From Chloroflexota bacterium (lineage in GTDB: Bacteria; Chloroflexota; Chloroflexia; QHBQ01; JADMIH01), in assembly GCA_015478675.1 (NCBI GenBank), contig JADMIH010000219.1, positions 1-5,608 of the forward strand: 5,608 nt of DNA. Direction: 5' to 3'. Positions 1-5,551 of the stretch are shown one piece after another. The first letter of the stretch is position 1. Every line of letters begins with the position of its first letter. The translations under genes and the position numbers were made by a program. The notes under the pieces were generated by a model. The model ran no database searches. It worked only from the letters and a program-made list of their open reading frames with translations, and was not told the origin of the DNA.

Positions 1-1
1 C

Positions 2-289
2 AGGTATTCTGCGGGCACTCCTCAGCCCCAACCTGCTGAGGTCAAGATCAATATAGTGAACTTCAACTTTGTGCCGGAGACAGTGACAGTGGCTGTAGGC
101 ACGAAGATTACCTGGACCGACATGGACGAAAGTCCTCATACTGTAGCAAACCTTCCTGACCGCAAGTTATTCAGCTCGGACACGCTGCGTACGGGGACGA
201 CGTTCAGCTACACAGCTACAACTCCCGGTACAATACAATATATGTGTACTCTGCACCCTTTGATGAGGGGCACAATCATCGTCAAGTAA
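2..289 (+). CDS. Cupredoxin (plastocyanin/amicyanin-like) domain protein, 5' partial
   Basis: The frame is open from the left window edge to TAA at 287-289, giving 96 visible codons, so the true start lies outside. The GTG at 56 is inside the beta-sandwich and is not a credible start. The visible part begins with a short Pro/Gln-rich stretch (AGTPQPQPAEV), as expected for a linker after a signal peptide or lipid anchor. A cupredoxin domain follows. Type 1 copper ligands can be read directly: His in SPHTV (137-139), then Cys (245-247), His (254-256) and Met (263-265) in CTLHPLM. The C-X2-H-X2-M loop followed by RG matches the short ligand loop of amicyanin (CTPHPFMRG in the family) rather than the longer plastocyanin loop. 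The likely role is a small periplasmic or extracytoplasmic blue-copper electron carrier. The redox partner is unknown, and it could be the C-terminal domain of a larger protein. Confidence 0.85.
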   Translation, partial: RYSAGTPQPQPAEVKINIVNFNFVPETVTVAVGTKITWTDMDESPHTVANLPDRKLFSSDTLRTGTTFSYTATTPGTIQYMCTLHPLMRGTIIVK

Positions 290-340
290 GGCATGGCTGC
301 ACGCTCTGTTTCATAGTTGCCACACCCACCATTGTACTAA

Positions 341-400
341 AGCAAAGACCCACCCCCTGGCTCCCTTCGCATAGGGAAGGGGCTGGGGTGGGTCTTTGCT
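341..400. repeat. 60-nt palindrome, possible terminator or dispersed repeat
   Basis: A perfect 16-bp inverted repeat (AGCAAAGACCCACCCC at 341-356, its complement at 385-400) encloses a C/G-rich core. The core can form a second stem, TCCCT/AGGGA (362-366 with 373-377), around a TCGCAT loop. It starts about 50 nt after the cupredoxin stop and ends 18 nt before the sucC -35 box, so it could insulate the two units. The 3' side is moderately T-rich but lacks a clean T-tract. The long, nearly perfect C/G-asymmetric palindrome also resembles intergenic repeat families that occur many times in a genome. Copy number cannot be judged from one window. Confidence 0.6.
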
Positions 401-417
401 TACCCTTTTCCTCCTCA

Positions 418-446
418 TTGTCTAAAGAGTGCGTGCGTGGTATAAT
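418..446 (+). promoter_or_regulatory. Sigma70-type promoter for sucC
   Basis: A perfect -10 hexamer TATAAT (441-446) lies 17 nt downstream of a partial -35, TTGTCT (418-423, four of six consensus positions). Transcription should start near 452-454, about 50 nt before the sucC ATG. No gene overlaps the site. Confidence 0.7.
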
Positions 447-448
447 CC

Positions 449-479
449 ACACGCTTATACCAAACAGATAAGGGCGTGT
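449..479 (+). promoter_or_regulatory. Hairpin at the predicted 5' end of the sucC transcript
   Basis: ACACGC (449-454) pairs with GCGTGT (474-479), and TTAT (455-458) pairs with ATAA (468-471). The result is a 10-bp stem with a two-base GG bulge and a 9-nt loop. It sits on the predicted transcription start. It could be an mRNA 5'-end stabiliser or the DNA dyad of an operator. The function is inference; only the symmetry is seen. Confidence 0.4.
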
Positions 480-495
480 TGCAACGCTTATTCAC

Positions 496-501
496 AGGAG
501 G
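496..501 (+). promoter_or_regulatory. Shine-Dalgarno deciding the sucC start
   Basis: AGGAGG is a full anti-SD match placed 4 nt before ATG 506. It supports ATG 506 over the in-frame GTG at 476, which lies inside the leader hairpin, has no such site and would add ten residues absent from the family. Confidence 0.85.
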
Positions 502-505
502 CTCT

Positions 506-1669
506 ATGAGACTTCACGAATACCAGGCCAAAGAGGTGCTAGCCAGATATGGTGTGCCTATCAACCAGGGTGAGGTCGCCTACACACCTGATGAGGCCGA
601 AAAAATTGCTACCCGCATAGGCAAGCCTGTGATGGTGAAGGCACAGGTAATGATGGGCGGGCGGGGCAAGGCAGGAGGGGTCAAGTATTCCAAAGATGTG
701 AAGAGCGCCCGCCAGAATGCCGAGAATATTCTGGGCAAAGTGCTCAAGAACGAGCAGAACCCCAAAGGCGAAGTCGTCAAGAGGGTACTGATAGCCGATG
801 CCGCCGATATAAAGAAAGAATACTATTTAGGGGCCACTGTTGACCGGGCCACCAAGTCCATCATCCTTATGGGCAGCGCCGAAGGGGGCGTCGAGATCGA
901 GGAGGTGGCGAAGGAGCACCCGGAGGCTATTATCAAAGTTTCGGTAGACCCCCGTATGGGCCTGCTTGACTACCAGGCGCGAGAGCTGGCCTTTGGCATG
1001 GCGCTCAACAGCCATGTACGCGATTTCACAAAGATCGCCAGGGCGCTGGTGCAGGTGCTCATAGAGCATGATGCATCGCTCGCCGAGATAAATCCGCTGA
1101 TCGTGACAGAGGACGACCGCCTGATGGCGATAGACGCCAAGATGGTGCTGGACGACAACGCTATGTACAGGCAGAAGTGGGCTGAAGAGATGCGCGACCC
1201 CGCGGAGGAAGAAGAATCGGAGCGAGAGGCGCGGGCGGCGGGTATTTCGTTCGTGCAGCTTGAAGGCAATATCGGCTGCATGGTGAATGGCGCGGGGCTG
1301 GCTATGGCTACTATGGACACGATCAAAGAATACGGCGGCACCCCCGCCAACTTCCTGGATATAGGCGGTGGCGCTCGCGAGGACAAGGTTGAAGCCGCGC
1401 TGCGTATTATTTTGAGCGACCCCAATGTGCAGGCGGTGATGTTCAACATCTTTGGGGGGATCACCAGAGGCGACGTAGTAGCCAAAGGCATCGTCAAGGT
1501 GCTGGAGCAGATGAAGCCCGATGTGCCTATGGTGATACGGCTGGCAGGCACCAACGCCGAAGAAGGACGCGAGATCCTCAAGGCAGCTAACTTGCCTGCC
1601 GCCGCCACCCTGGACGAAGCCGCGCAAACGGCGGTCAGGCTGGCTAATGAGCGGGGGACCAGGGTTTAG
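506..1669 (+). CDS. sucC: Succinyl-CoA synthetase (ADP/GDP-forming) beta subunit
   Basis: This is the beta subunit of succinate-CoA ligase, which in the TCA cycle interconverts succinyl-CoA and succinate with nucleotide phosphorylation in the cytoplasm, as a complex with the alpha subunit SucD. From ATG 506 the protein has 387 residues, close to the 388 of E. coli SucC. It opens with the family signature [10 protein letters not shown]. The N-terminal ATP-grasp region includes KAQ followed by [10 protein letters not shown] (about 51-60). EINPL contains Asn196, and Asp210 follows 14 residues later, matching the spacing of the E. coli Mg ligands. The C-terminal CoA-ligase domain shows [11 protein letters not shown] (261-271), [14 protein letters not shown] and RLAGTN. 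It has its own promoter and strong SD. sucD does not follow; pepF does. The related malate-CoA ligase beta subunit (MtkA) shares the fold, but the overall sequence reads as SucC. Nucleotide preference cannot be decided by eye. Confidence 0.96.
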   Translation: MRLHEYQAKEVLARYGVPINQGEVAYTPDEAEKIATRIGKPVMVKAQVMMGGRGKAGGVKYSKDVKSARQNAENILGKVLKNEQNPKGEVVKRVLIADAADIKKEYYLGATVDRATKSIILMGSAEGGVEIEEVAKEHPEAIIKVSVDPRMGLLDYQARELAFGMALNSHVRDFTKIARALVQVLIEHDASLAEINPLIVTEDDRLMAIDAKMVLDDNAMYRQKWAEEMRDPAEEEESEREARAAGISFVQLEGNIGCMVNGAGLAMATMDTIKEYGGTPANFLDIGGGAREDKVEAALRIILSDPNVQAVMFNIFGGITRGDVVAKGIVKVLEQMKPDVPMVIRLAGTNAEEGREILKAANLPAAATLDEAAQTAVRLANERGTRV

Positions 1670-1701
1670 GGATCAGCTACTCTACACCCTGACCCCTGGT
1701 C
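1657..1701 (+). other. Stem-loop overlapping the sucC stop
   Basis: GACCAGGGTTTAGGG (1657-1671) pairs with CCCTGACCCCTGGTC (1687-1701): 13 Watson-Crick pairs, one G-U and one mismatch, with a 15-nt loop. The TAG stop (1667-1669) is inside the 5' arm. No T-run follows, so it is not a classical intrinsic terminator. It may attenuate read-through into pepF or protect the sucC 3' end. Confidence 0.45.
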
Positions 1702-1731
1702 TGTGATGTGCGAAACCGGCGCAGAACAAAT

Positions 1732-1736
1732 GGAGG
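1732..1736 (+). promoter_or_regulatory. Shine-Dalgarno of pepF
   Basis: GGAGG lies 7 nt upstream of ATG 1744, which is ideal spacing and fixes the start. No convincing promoter was found in the 74-nt gap after sucC, so co-transcription with sucC is plausible. Confidence 0.8.
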
Positions 1737-1743
1737 CACGTAG

Positions 1744-3576
1744 ATGGCAAAGACATTGCCCAGGAGGGCTGATGTAGCTAAAGAGGTCACATGGAATATA
1801 GAAAGTATATTCCCCTCCGATGCTGAGTGGGAATCCGCGCTGAAAGAGGTGGGGGCGGCTATACCCGACCTGGAGCGCTTCCGGGGCAAGCTTGGCTCTT
1901 CAGCCCACGAGCTGCTGGAGGCGCTGCAAACCCGCGATAAGCTCCTATCGAGGGTAGAGCATATAGCTGTGTACGCCGGAATGCAGATCACCGCCGACAT
2001 AACCGACCAGACGGCCCTTGCCCACAGTGGGCAGGCCGACAGCCTGGCAGCGAGGGCTGCTGCGGCTGTCGCCTACTTCGAGCCTGAAATCCTGGCGCTC
2101 GACCCCTCACGGCTTGATGAGATGATGCGCTCTGAGCCTGAGCTTGCCGCCTACAGGCACTACTTTGATAAGCTGCACCGCCAGCGCGAGCATATACGCT
2201 CCGCCGAGGTGGAGAGCGTGCTCGCCGAAGTGGGAGATGTCGCCGAGAGCGCGACTCGTATACACAGCGCCCTGGAAGACGCCGACCTCAAGTTCGCCAC
2301 GATAAAAGATGAGGAAGGGGCAGAGGTCGAGATAGAGCAAGGCACGGTGTGGCCCCTTATCCGCAGCCAGGACCGCGAAGTGCGTAAAGAGGCGTGGGAA
2401 GCCTACGCCGACGGCTATATAAGCGTAAAGAATACGATGGCCGCTACTGTAGCGGGCGCAGTAAAGAGGGATGTCTTTTATGCCCGCGCTCGCAAATATA
2501 ACTCCTCACTGGAAGCGGCGCTGGCCGCGGGGAACATACCGATGGAGGTATACACCAGCCTCCTCGACACCTACGCACAATGTATTCCTGTATGGCATCG
2601 CTACTGGGAGATTAAGAGGCGCGCGCTTGGCGTTGACAAGCTGCACGGCTACGATATAGATGTGCCCCTGGTGCGCTCGCTGCGTAACATACCCTATCAG
2701 GAAGCAGTCGAGATCATCCGCGTCGGATTAGCGCCTCTTGGGGAAGAATATGGCGCTGCGCTTGGCAAAGGGCTGACCGAACAGAGGTGGGTTGATATAT
2801 ATCCCAACCAGGGCAAAGGGAGCGGCGCTTTCTCATACGGCGCATATGGCACCATGCCCTTCCTGATGCTCAATTATGACGATACGCTGGAGACGGTCAG
2901 CACGCTGGCTCACGAGCTTGGGCATTCGATGCACTCCTATCTCTCGTGGCAGACAAACCCTTATATTTACAGCAGCTACTCTATGTTCGTGGCAGAGACC
3001 GCTTCTAACTTCAACCAGGCGATGGTGCGCGCCTACCTGCTCAAGGGCGGCCCCGACCCCGATTTTGAGCTGGAAGTGCTGGCCGAGGCGATGAGCAACT
3101 TCCACCGCTACTTCTTCATCATGCCGGCTCTTGCCCGCTTCGAATTGGAGTGCCACGAGAGGGTGGAGAGAGGGGAAGGTCTGACCGCCGACTCGATGTC
3201 GTCGCTGATGGCTGGCCTCTTCCGAGAGGCGTACGGCCCTGCTGTGGAGGTGGACGATGCCCGCGTTGGCATTACATGGTCGCAGTTCCCCCATCTCTTC
3301 GGCAACTTCTATGTCTTCCAGTATGCGACCGGCATCTCGGCTGCCAACGCCCTGGCCCAGGGAATACTTGACGAGGGGAAGAGCGCGGCTGACCGCTACG
3401 TGCAGTTCCTCAAAGCGGGCGATGCACTATACCCCCTTGAGGCTCTCAAGCTGGCGGGGATAGATATGACGTCGCCTGAGGCTGTGGAGCGCGCCTTCGG
3501 TGTGATGAGCAGGCTCATAGACCGCCTCGATGCTATTGTTGGCGAAGGCCCTCTGACTTCCCAAGCGGGAAAATAG
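1744..3576 (+). CDS. pepF: M3-family zinc oligoendopeptidase F
   Basis: This is a cytoplasmic zinc metallopeptidase that cleaves short peptides (oligoendopeptidase F / thimet-like, family M3), used in peptide turnover. The 610 residues match the usual ~600 of PepF. The N-terminus WNIESIFPSDAEWE is the typical PepF opening, followed by a long helical region (about 20-330) that narrows access to the active site. The catalytic motif HELGH is at 390-394, preceded by the characteristic MLNYDDTLETVSTLA. The third zinc ligand is probably Glu418 in MFVAETASNFN. The C-terminal conserved block has FPHLFGNFYVFQYATG (His517, Tyr523, Tyr527), matching the substrate-binding His/Tyr region of M3 enzymes. 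There is no signal peptide. The SD is strong. The TAG stop is immediately followed by the ATG of the next gene, so the two are probably translated together. The family is certain; the exact substrate range is not. Confidence 0.95.
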   Translation: MAKTLPRRADVAKEVTWNIESIFPSDAEWESALKEVGAAIPDLERFRGKLGSSAHELLEALQTRDKLLSRVEHIAVYAGMQITADITDQTALAHSGQADSLAARAAAAVAYFEPEILALDPSRLDEMMRSEPELAAYRHYFDKLHRQREHIRSAEVESVLAEVGDVAESATRIHSALEDADLKFATIKDEEGAEVEIEQGTVWPLIRSQDREVRKEAWEAYADGYISVKNTMAATVAGAVKRDVFYARARKYNSSLEAALAAGNIPMEVYTSLLDTYAQCIPVWHRYWEIKRRALGVDKLHGYDIDVPLVRSLRNIPYQEAVEIIRVGLAPLGEEYGAALGKGLTEQRWVDIYPNQGKGSGAFSYGAYGTMPFLMLNYDDTLETVSTLAHELGHSMHSYLSWQTNPYIYSSYSMFVAETASNFNQAMVRAYLLKGGPDPDFELEVLAEAMSNFHRYFFIMPALARFELECHERVERGEGLTADSMSSLMAGLFREAYGPAVEVDDARVGITWSQFPHLFGNFYVFQYATGISAANALAQGILDEGKSAADRYVQFLKAGDALYPLEALKLAGIDMTSPEAVERAFGVMSRLIDRLDAIVGEGPLTSQAGK

Positions 3577-4092
3577 ATGGCGGATGAGAGGCTGCTCGAA
3601 AGCGCCTTGCATGGGGCGCGGCTCCTCTACGCCTACACGATCTATATAGCGGCTCCTGCCGGCGAGGTCTTCCGGTATACAGGCGACCCTGGGTACTGGT
3701 CGAAGGACTTCGATGGGGAGCCGCTCCCCAATCTGGCGCTGCGCTGGGAGGGCAAGCCGTACACGGCAGGCTCTATCATGGTGCTCGTGCCACTGCGCAA
3801 GGACGGCACCTCCACGACGGTGGGCGCTGTGCGCATGGAGCTGCTCTATTATCGTGAGAACGAGGAGCTGAGCTTCCGGTTCCTCACTGACAACCACCTT
3901 ATCTACCGCTTTTTTTATGAGCAGTCCGCCCCTGAGCGCACAGCTTTCACCGTGAACGTCTTCGTTGACGGCCAAAGCTCGCCTGGGAATACCTTGCGCC
4001 AGCGCCTGTACGCAAAGAAGCGCCGCAAAGCTTCTATAAATGACCACATGCGCGTGAAAGGGGCGCTAGAGGAGCGGGTTGGGCACGAGTGA
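3577..4092 (+). CDS. SRPBCC/START-like fold protein of unknown ligand
   Basis: A 171-residue soluble protein with no signal peptide. The segment YAYTIYIAAPAGEVFRYTGDPGYW (about 18-41) follows the SRPBCC/polyketide-cyclase pattern of a first strand, an APxxVF turn and a helix ending near an aromatic residue. Alternating strands follow (AGSIMVLVPL, AVRMELLYY, LSFRFL, TAFTVNVFVD). A long basic C-terminal helix (RQRLYAKKRRKASINDHMR, about 140-158) occupies the position of the fold's last helix. The ATG directly abuts the pepF TAG (TAGATG) and shares its frame. No good SD lies upstream, so translation probably depends on coupling to pepF. Members of this superfamily bind hydrophobic ligands or act as cyclases, hydrolases or Hsp90 co-chaperones; nothing here picks among these. 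The fold assignment rests on pattern recognition only. Confidence 0.7.
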   Translation: MADERLLESALHGARLLYAYTIYIAAPAGEVFRYTGDPGYWSKDFDGEPLPNLALRWEGKPYTAGSIMVLVPLRKDGTSTTVGAVRMELLYYRENEELSFRFLTDNHLIYRFFYEQSAPERTAFTVNVFVDGQSSPGNTLRQRLYAKKRRKASINDHMRVKGALEERVGHE

Positions 4093-4165
4093 GTTTGGTA
4101 GAAACCCAGAATGCCCATTCAAATGGAGCGTCCTGGGGCGACCTACTAGATGCAACGGGCGGGGC

Positions 4166-4186
4166 TAGCTATAGGTACTAAAGCTA
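4166..4186. other. Weak hairpin in the convergent gap, over the SLH stop codons
   Basis: TAGCTATAG and CTAAAGCTA are complementary over 8 of 9 positions around a GTA loop. The hairpin overlaps the last stop of the - strand gene (4186-4184) and two further in-frame TAGs (4180-4178 and 4171-4169). No T-tract follows on either strand, so a terminator role is doubtful. The rest of 4093-4183 shows nothing clear. Confidence 0.3.
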
Positions 4187-4576
4187 AGGCCAACATAGCC
4201 CGGCAGGAGGCAGGGAAAGGTCAATCATCTTGATCATTTGTGGACGAGTAAGTAGATTGCCAGACCGAAAGTAAGGTCTGTTCTGAGCATCACATGGCTC
4301 ACCAGCGCCGCCACAAGGGTAACCGGTGATAACTCCATATGTATGCACCGTCTCTATATAGGAGTAGAATTGCGACCCTGGCGGCACGTCTGCGAAGGTC
4401 GGGTTGGCAGGGTTCACCAATGTCCAGTAAGGTATGCGCGCCAGCGCCAGGATTTTGCTGAACTGTGCTCTCGTAGGCTGATATTCTGGTCTGAAATATG
4501 GATCGTTGTTTGCATCACAAGGTTCGCCAGGACCGCCACAGGGGTAACCACCAATGATGCCCAGGTAATTTGCCAT
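4184..4576 (-). CDS. C-terminal open segment of the SLH protein (fragment)
   Basis: 130 codons beginning with ATG directly after the TAG at 4579-4577, in the same frame. There is no signal peptide, so alone it could not be exported as an SLH anchor. It opens in the middle of SLH repeat 2 (MANYLGIIGGYPCGG, then PYFRP and PTRAQFSKILALA at 35-46). Complete repeat 3 follows (TFADVPPGSQFYSYIETV from 60, GVITGYPCGGAGEPC, TRPQMIKMIDLSL). It ends with PPAGLCWP and a cluster of three in-frame TAGs. The upstream bases CCTGGGTGTAG give no clear SD. Re-initiation at this ATG is conceivable, because the same TAGATGGC arrangement occurs at the pepF/SRPBCC boundary, but the product would still carry half a repeat at its N-terminus. 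Confidence 0.5.
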   Translation of the reverse strand: MANYLGIIGGYPCGGPGEPCDANNDPYFRPEYQPTRAQFSKILALARIPYWTLVNPANPTFADVPPGSQFYSYIETVHTYGVITGYPCGGAGEPCDAQNRPYFRSGNLLTRPQMIKMIDLSLPPAGLCWP

Positions 4577-4843
4577 CTACACCCAGGGAGTGCCCCAGTG
4601 GGTTTGCATACCGGCGAAATTGATGTGATAGCCCGAAGGTGGGTAGGAATAGCCTTCAGCTAACATTATGGCTTGTACTAGCTGTGCTCTGGTTGCTGTA
4701 TATTCGTCGGTGGCATGCACCCCTGCGTCAGGGTAGGTTCTAGGCTCGACACTTTGGTCTGCGCTCAGGTCATTGCTCAAGGCGAAGCGATTGACCATAT
4801 CTCTGGTGTAATAGTAGGCCCAGTGACTGGGGTCCAGGTCATG
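4211..4843 (-). repeat. Three tandem SLH repeats, about 75 codons each
   Basis: The units are at about 4843-4649, 4624-4439 and 4399-4211. Repeats 2 and 3 share GYPCGG(P/A)GEPCDA, PYFR and TR(A/P)Q. Their DNA is visibly related: 4488-4549 and 4263-4324 agree at about 44 of 62 positions, exactly 225 nt (75 codons) apart. Repeat 1 keeps HWAYYY and TRAQ but has lost the GYPCGG segment. Confidence 0.85.
4577..4579 (-). other. In-frame TAG inside SLH repeat 2
   Basis: The stop follows HWGTPWV and precedes MANYLGIIGGYP. Seventy-five codons downstream is Glu of YIE in repeat 3; 75 codons upstream is Asp215 of repeat 1. A single-base change from GAG (Glu) or CAG (Gln) would give TAG. Confidence 0.8.
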
Positions 4844-5446
4844 GACCTGGCAATTGGGGAGGGAGATAGCGCCTTCGTAGGCGTTTGAGGTTACAGCTCC
4901 CCGCTCGAAGTTCTGGGCTGTATAGTTAAAGATATTACCACGCTGCCCCCTCTGGAGAGCGAATGAATGTTCATCCCCAAGTGAACTGTTGTATGGTAGA
5001 CCTGGTCCGTTAGAGTTGGGGCCATTCTTCTGAGCATAGGTTGCCCAAATCGAGCCACGCACATAGTGAGCTATCCCTCCCGCAGTGGGGTTCAGTATGG
5101 AGCCTGGCACCCCGGTATCAGGCTGGGTAATAAACTCCTGTGTCCAGGCTTTATTCTCTGAAGGGTAAGGGTGGACGTAGTAAGTCTGGCCGTTATTGAA
5201 TGGCACACCTGAATCATTTCCCGTGTTGATGCTGCTCCAATAAGAATCTATTATCTCCTGGTGTTTACCGGTATGTGGCCCTTCATAGCCCACCAGCCAG
5301 AAGTCCACTAAGGCACGGTAGTGTGCATGCGCCAGCATGTCCACCATGCCCCCAGATATTAGTTGAGTCTCAAAGTTGGCGTTCTGATGCAAGTAGTCGC
5401 TTTCAGTCAGAATATTCAACCCGAAAGGTTGCGACAAGGCAAGCAC
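4577..5446 (-). CDS. N-terminal open segment of the SLH protein (fragment)
   Basis: This is the segment callable as a 289-residue gene from GTG 5446. That GTG is a poor start: no SD precedes it, it would remove any export signal, and 34 protein-like codons continue upstream in frame to 5548 (for example AKNVEQRVGAAVGAD). Residues 1-125 match no family I know and are rich in Tyr, His, Asn and Trp (MVDMLAHAHYRALVDFW, then YYVHPYPSENKAW). Residues about 127-192 (GSIWATYAQKNG, GLPYNSSLGDE, NYTAQNFERGAV) resemble LGFP-type repeats of wall-associated proteins: a Gly-rich turn, a GLP...DE motif, then FERG. SLH repeat 1 is at about 202-266 (HDLDPSHWAYYY to ATRAQLVQAIMLAEG). Repeat 2 begins at about 275 and is cut at Val289 by TAG. 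Confidence 0.5.
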   Translation of the reverse strand: MLALSQPFGLNILTESDYLHQNANFETQLISGGMVDMLAHAHYRALVDFWLVGYEGPHTGKHQEIIDSYWSSINTGNDSGVPFNNGQTYYVHPYPSENKAWTQEFITQPDTGVPGSILNPTAGGIAHYVRGSIWATYAQKNGPNSNGPGLPYNSSLGDEHSFALQRGQRGNIFNYTAQNFERGAVTSNAYEGAISLPNCQVHDLDPSHWAYYYTRDMVNRFALSNDLSADQSVEPRTYPDAGVHATDEYTATRAQLVQAIMLAEGYSYPPSGYHINFAGMQTHWGTPWV

Positions 5447-5548
5447 CGTATAGTCAACTGCTGAGTCGACTCTATTAGATGGATCTGCACCGACAGCCGC
5501 ACCTACGCGCTGTTCTACATTCTTAGCGAGGTCTGTTCCTACATCGCT

Positions 5549-5551
5549 CTA
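5549..5551 (-). other. In-frame TAG near the 5' end of the SLH gene
   Basis: It lies between a short hydrophobic stretch (LLALCVSVSK upstream) and SDVGTDLAKNVEQ downstream. No TAA or TGA occurs in this frame from 5608 to 4184. Whether the 19 codons upstream are coding is uncertain. Confidence 0.5.

Noticed and set aside
244..471. 75-codon + strand frame after the cupredoxin
   Set aside because: It starts inside the cupredoxin copper loop, runs through the palindrome and the sucC promoter, and its protein is low-complexity translation of those elements.
827..1627. Long open frames on the - strand opposite sucC (also 970-1608)
   Set aside because: They are antisense to a clearly conserved SucC, have no SD or family motif, and have the His/Arg/Ser-rich composition typical of antisense frames in moderately GC-rich genes.
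2833..3294. Open frames on both strands overlapping pepF in other frames (2107-2340, 2471-2659, 3108-3305, 3150-3463)
   Set aside because: All lie within the well-supported M3 peptidase coding sequence and show no recognisable domains or start signals.
506..3576. General reassignment of TAG as a sense codon in this organism
   Set aside because: sucC and pepF both end in TAG at the lengths normal for their families, so TAG works as a stop here. Occasional suppression is not excluded.
3427..4047. 206-codon - strand frame opposite the pepF end and the SRPBCC gene
   Set aside because: No SD, no motif, and it spans a gene junction; the + strand genes explain the coding signal.
4093..4183. A bidirectional terminator between the convergent genes
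   Set aside because: Only a weak hairpin and a 5-bp CCCAG/CTGGG pairing are present, with no T-tract on either strand.
4343..4663. 106-codon + strand frame opposite the SLH repeats
   Set aside because: It is the antisense of recognisable SLH repeats and has no supporting start signal.
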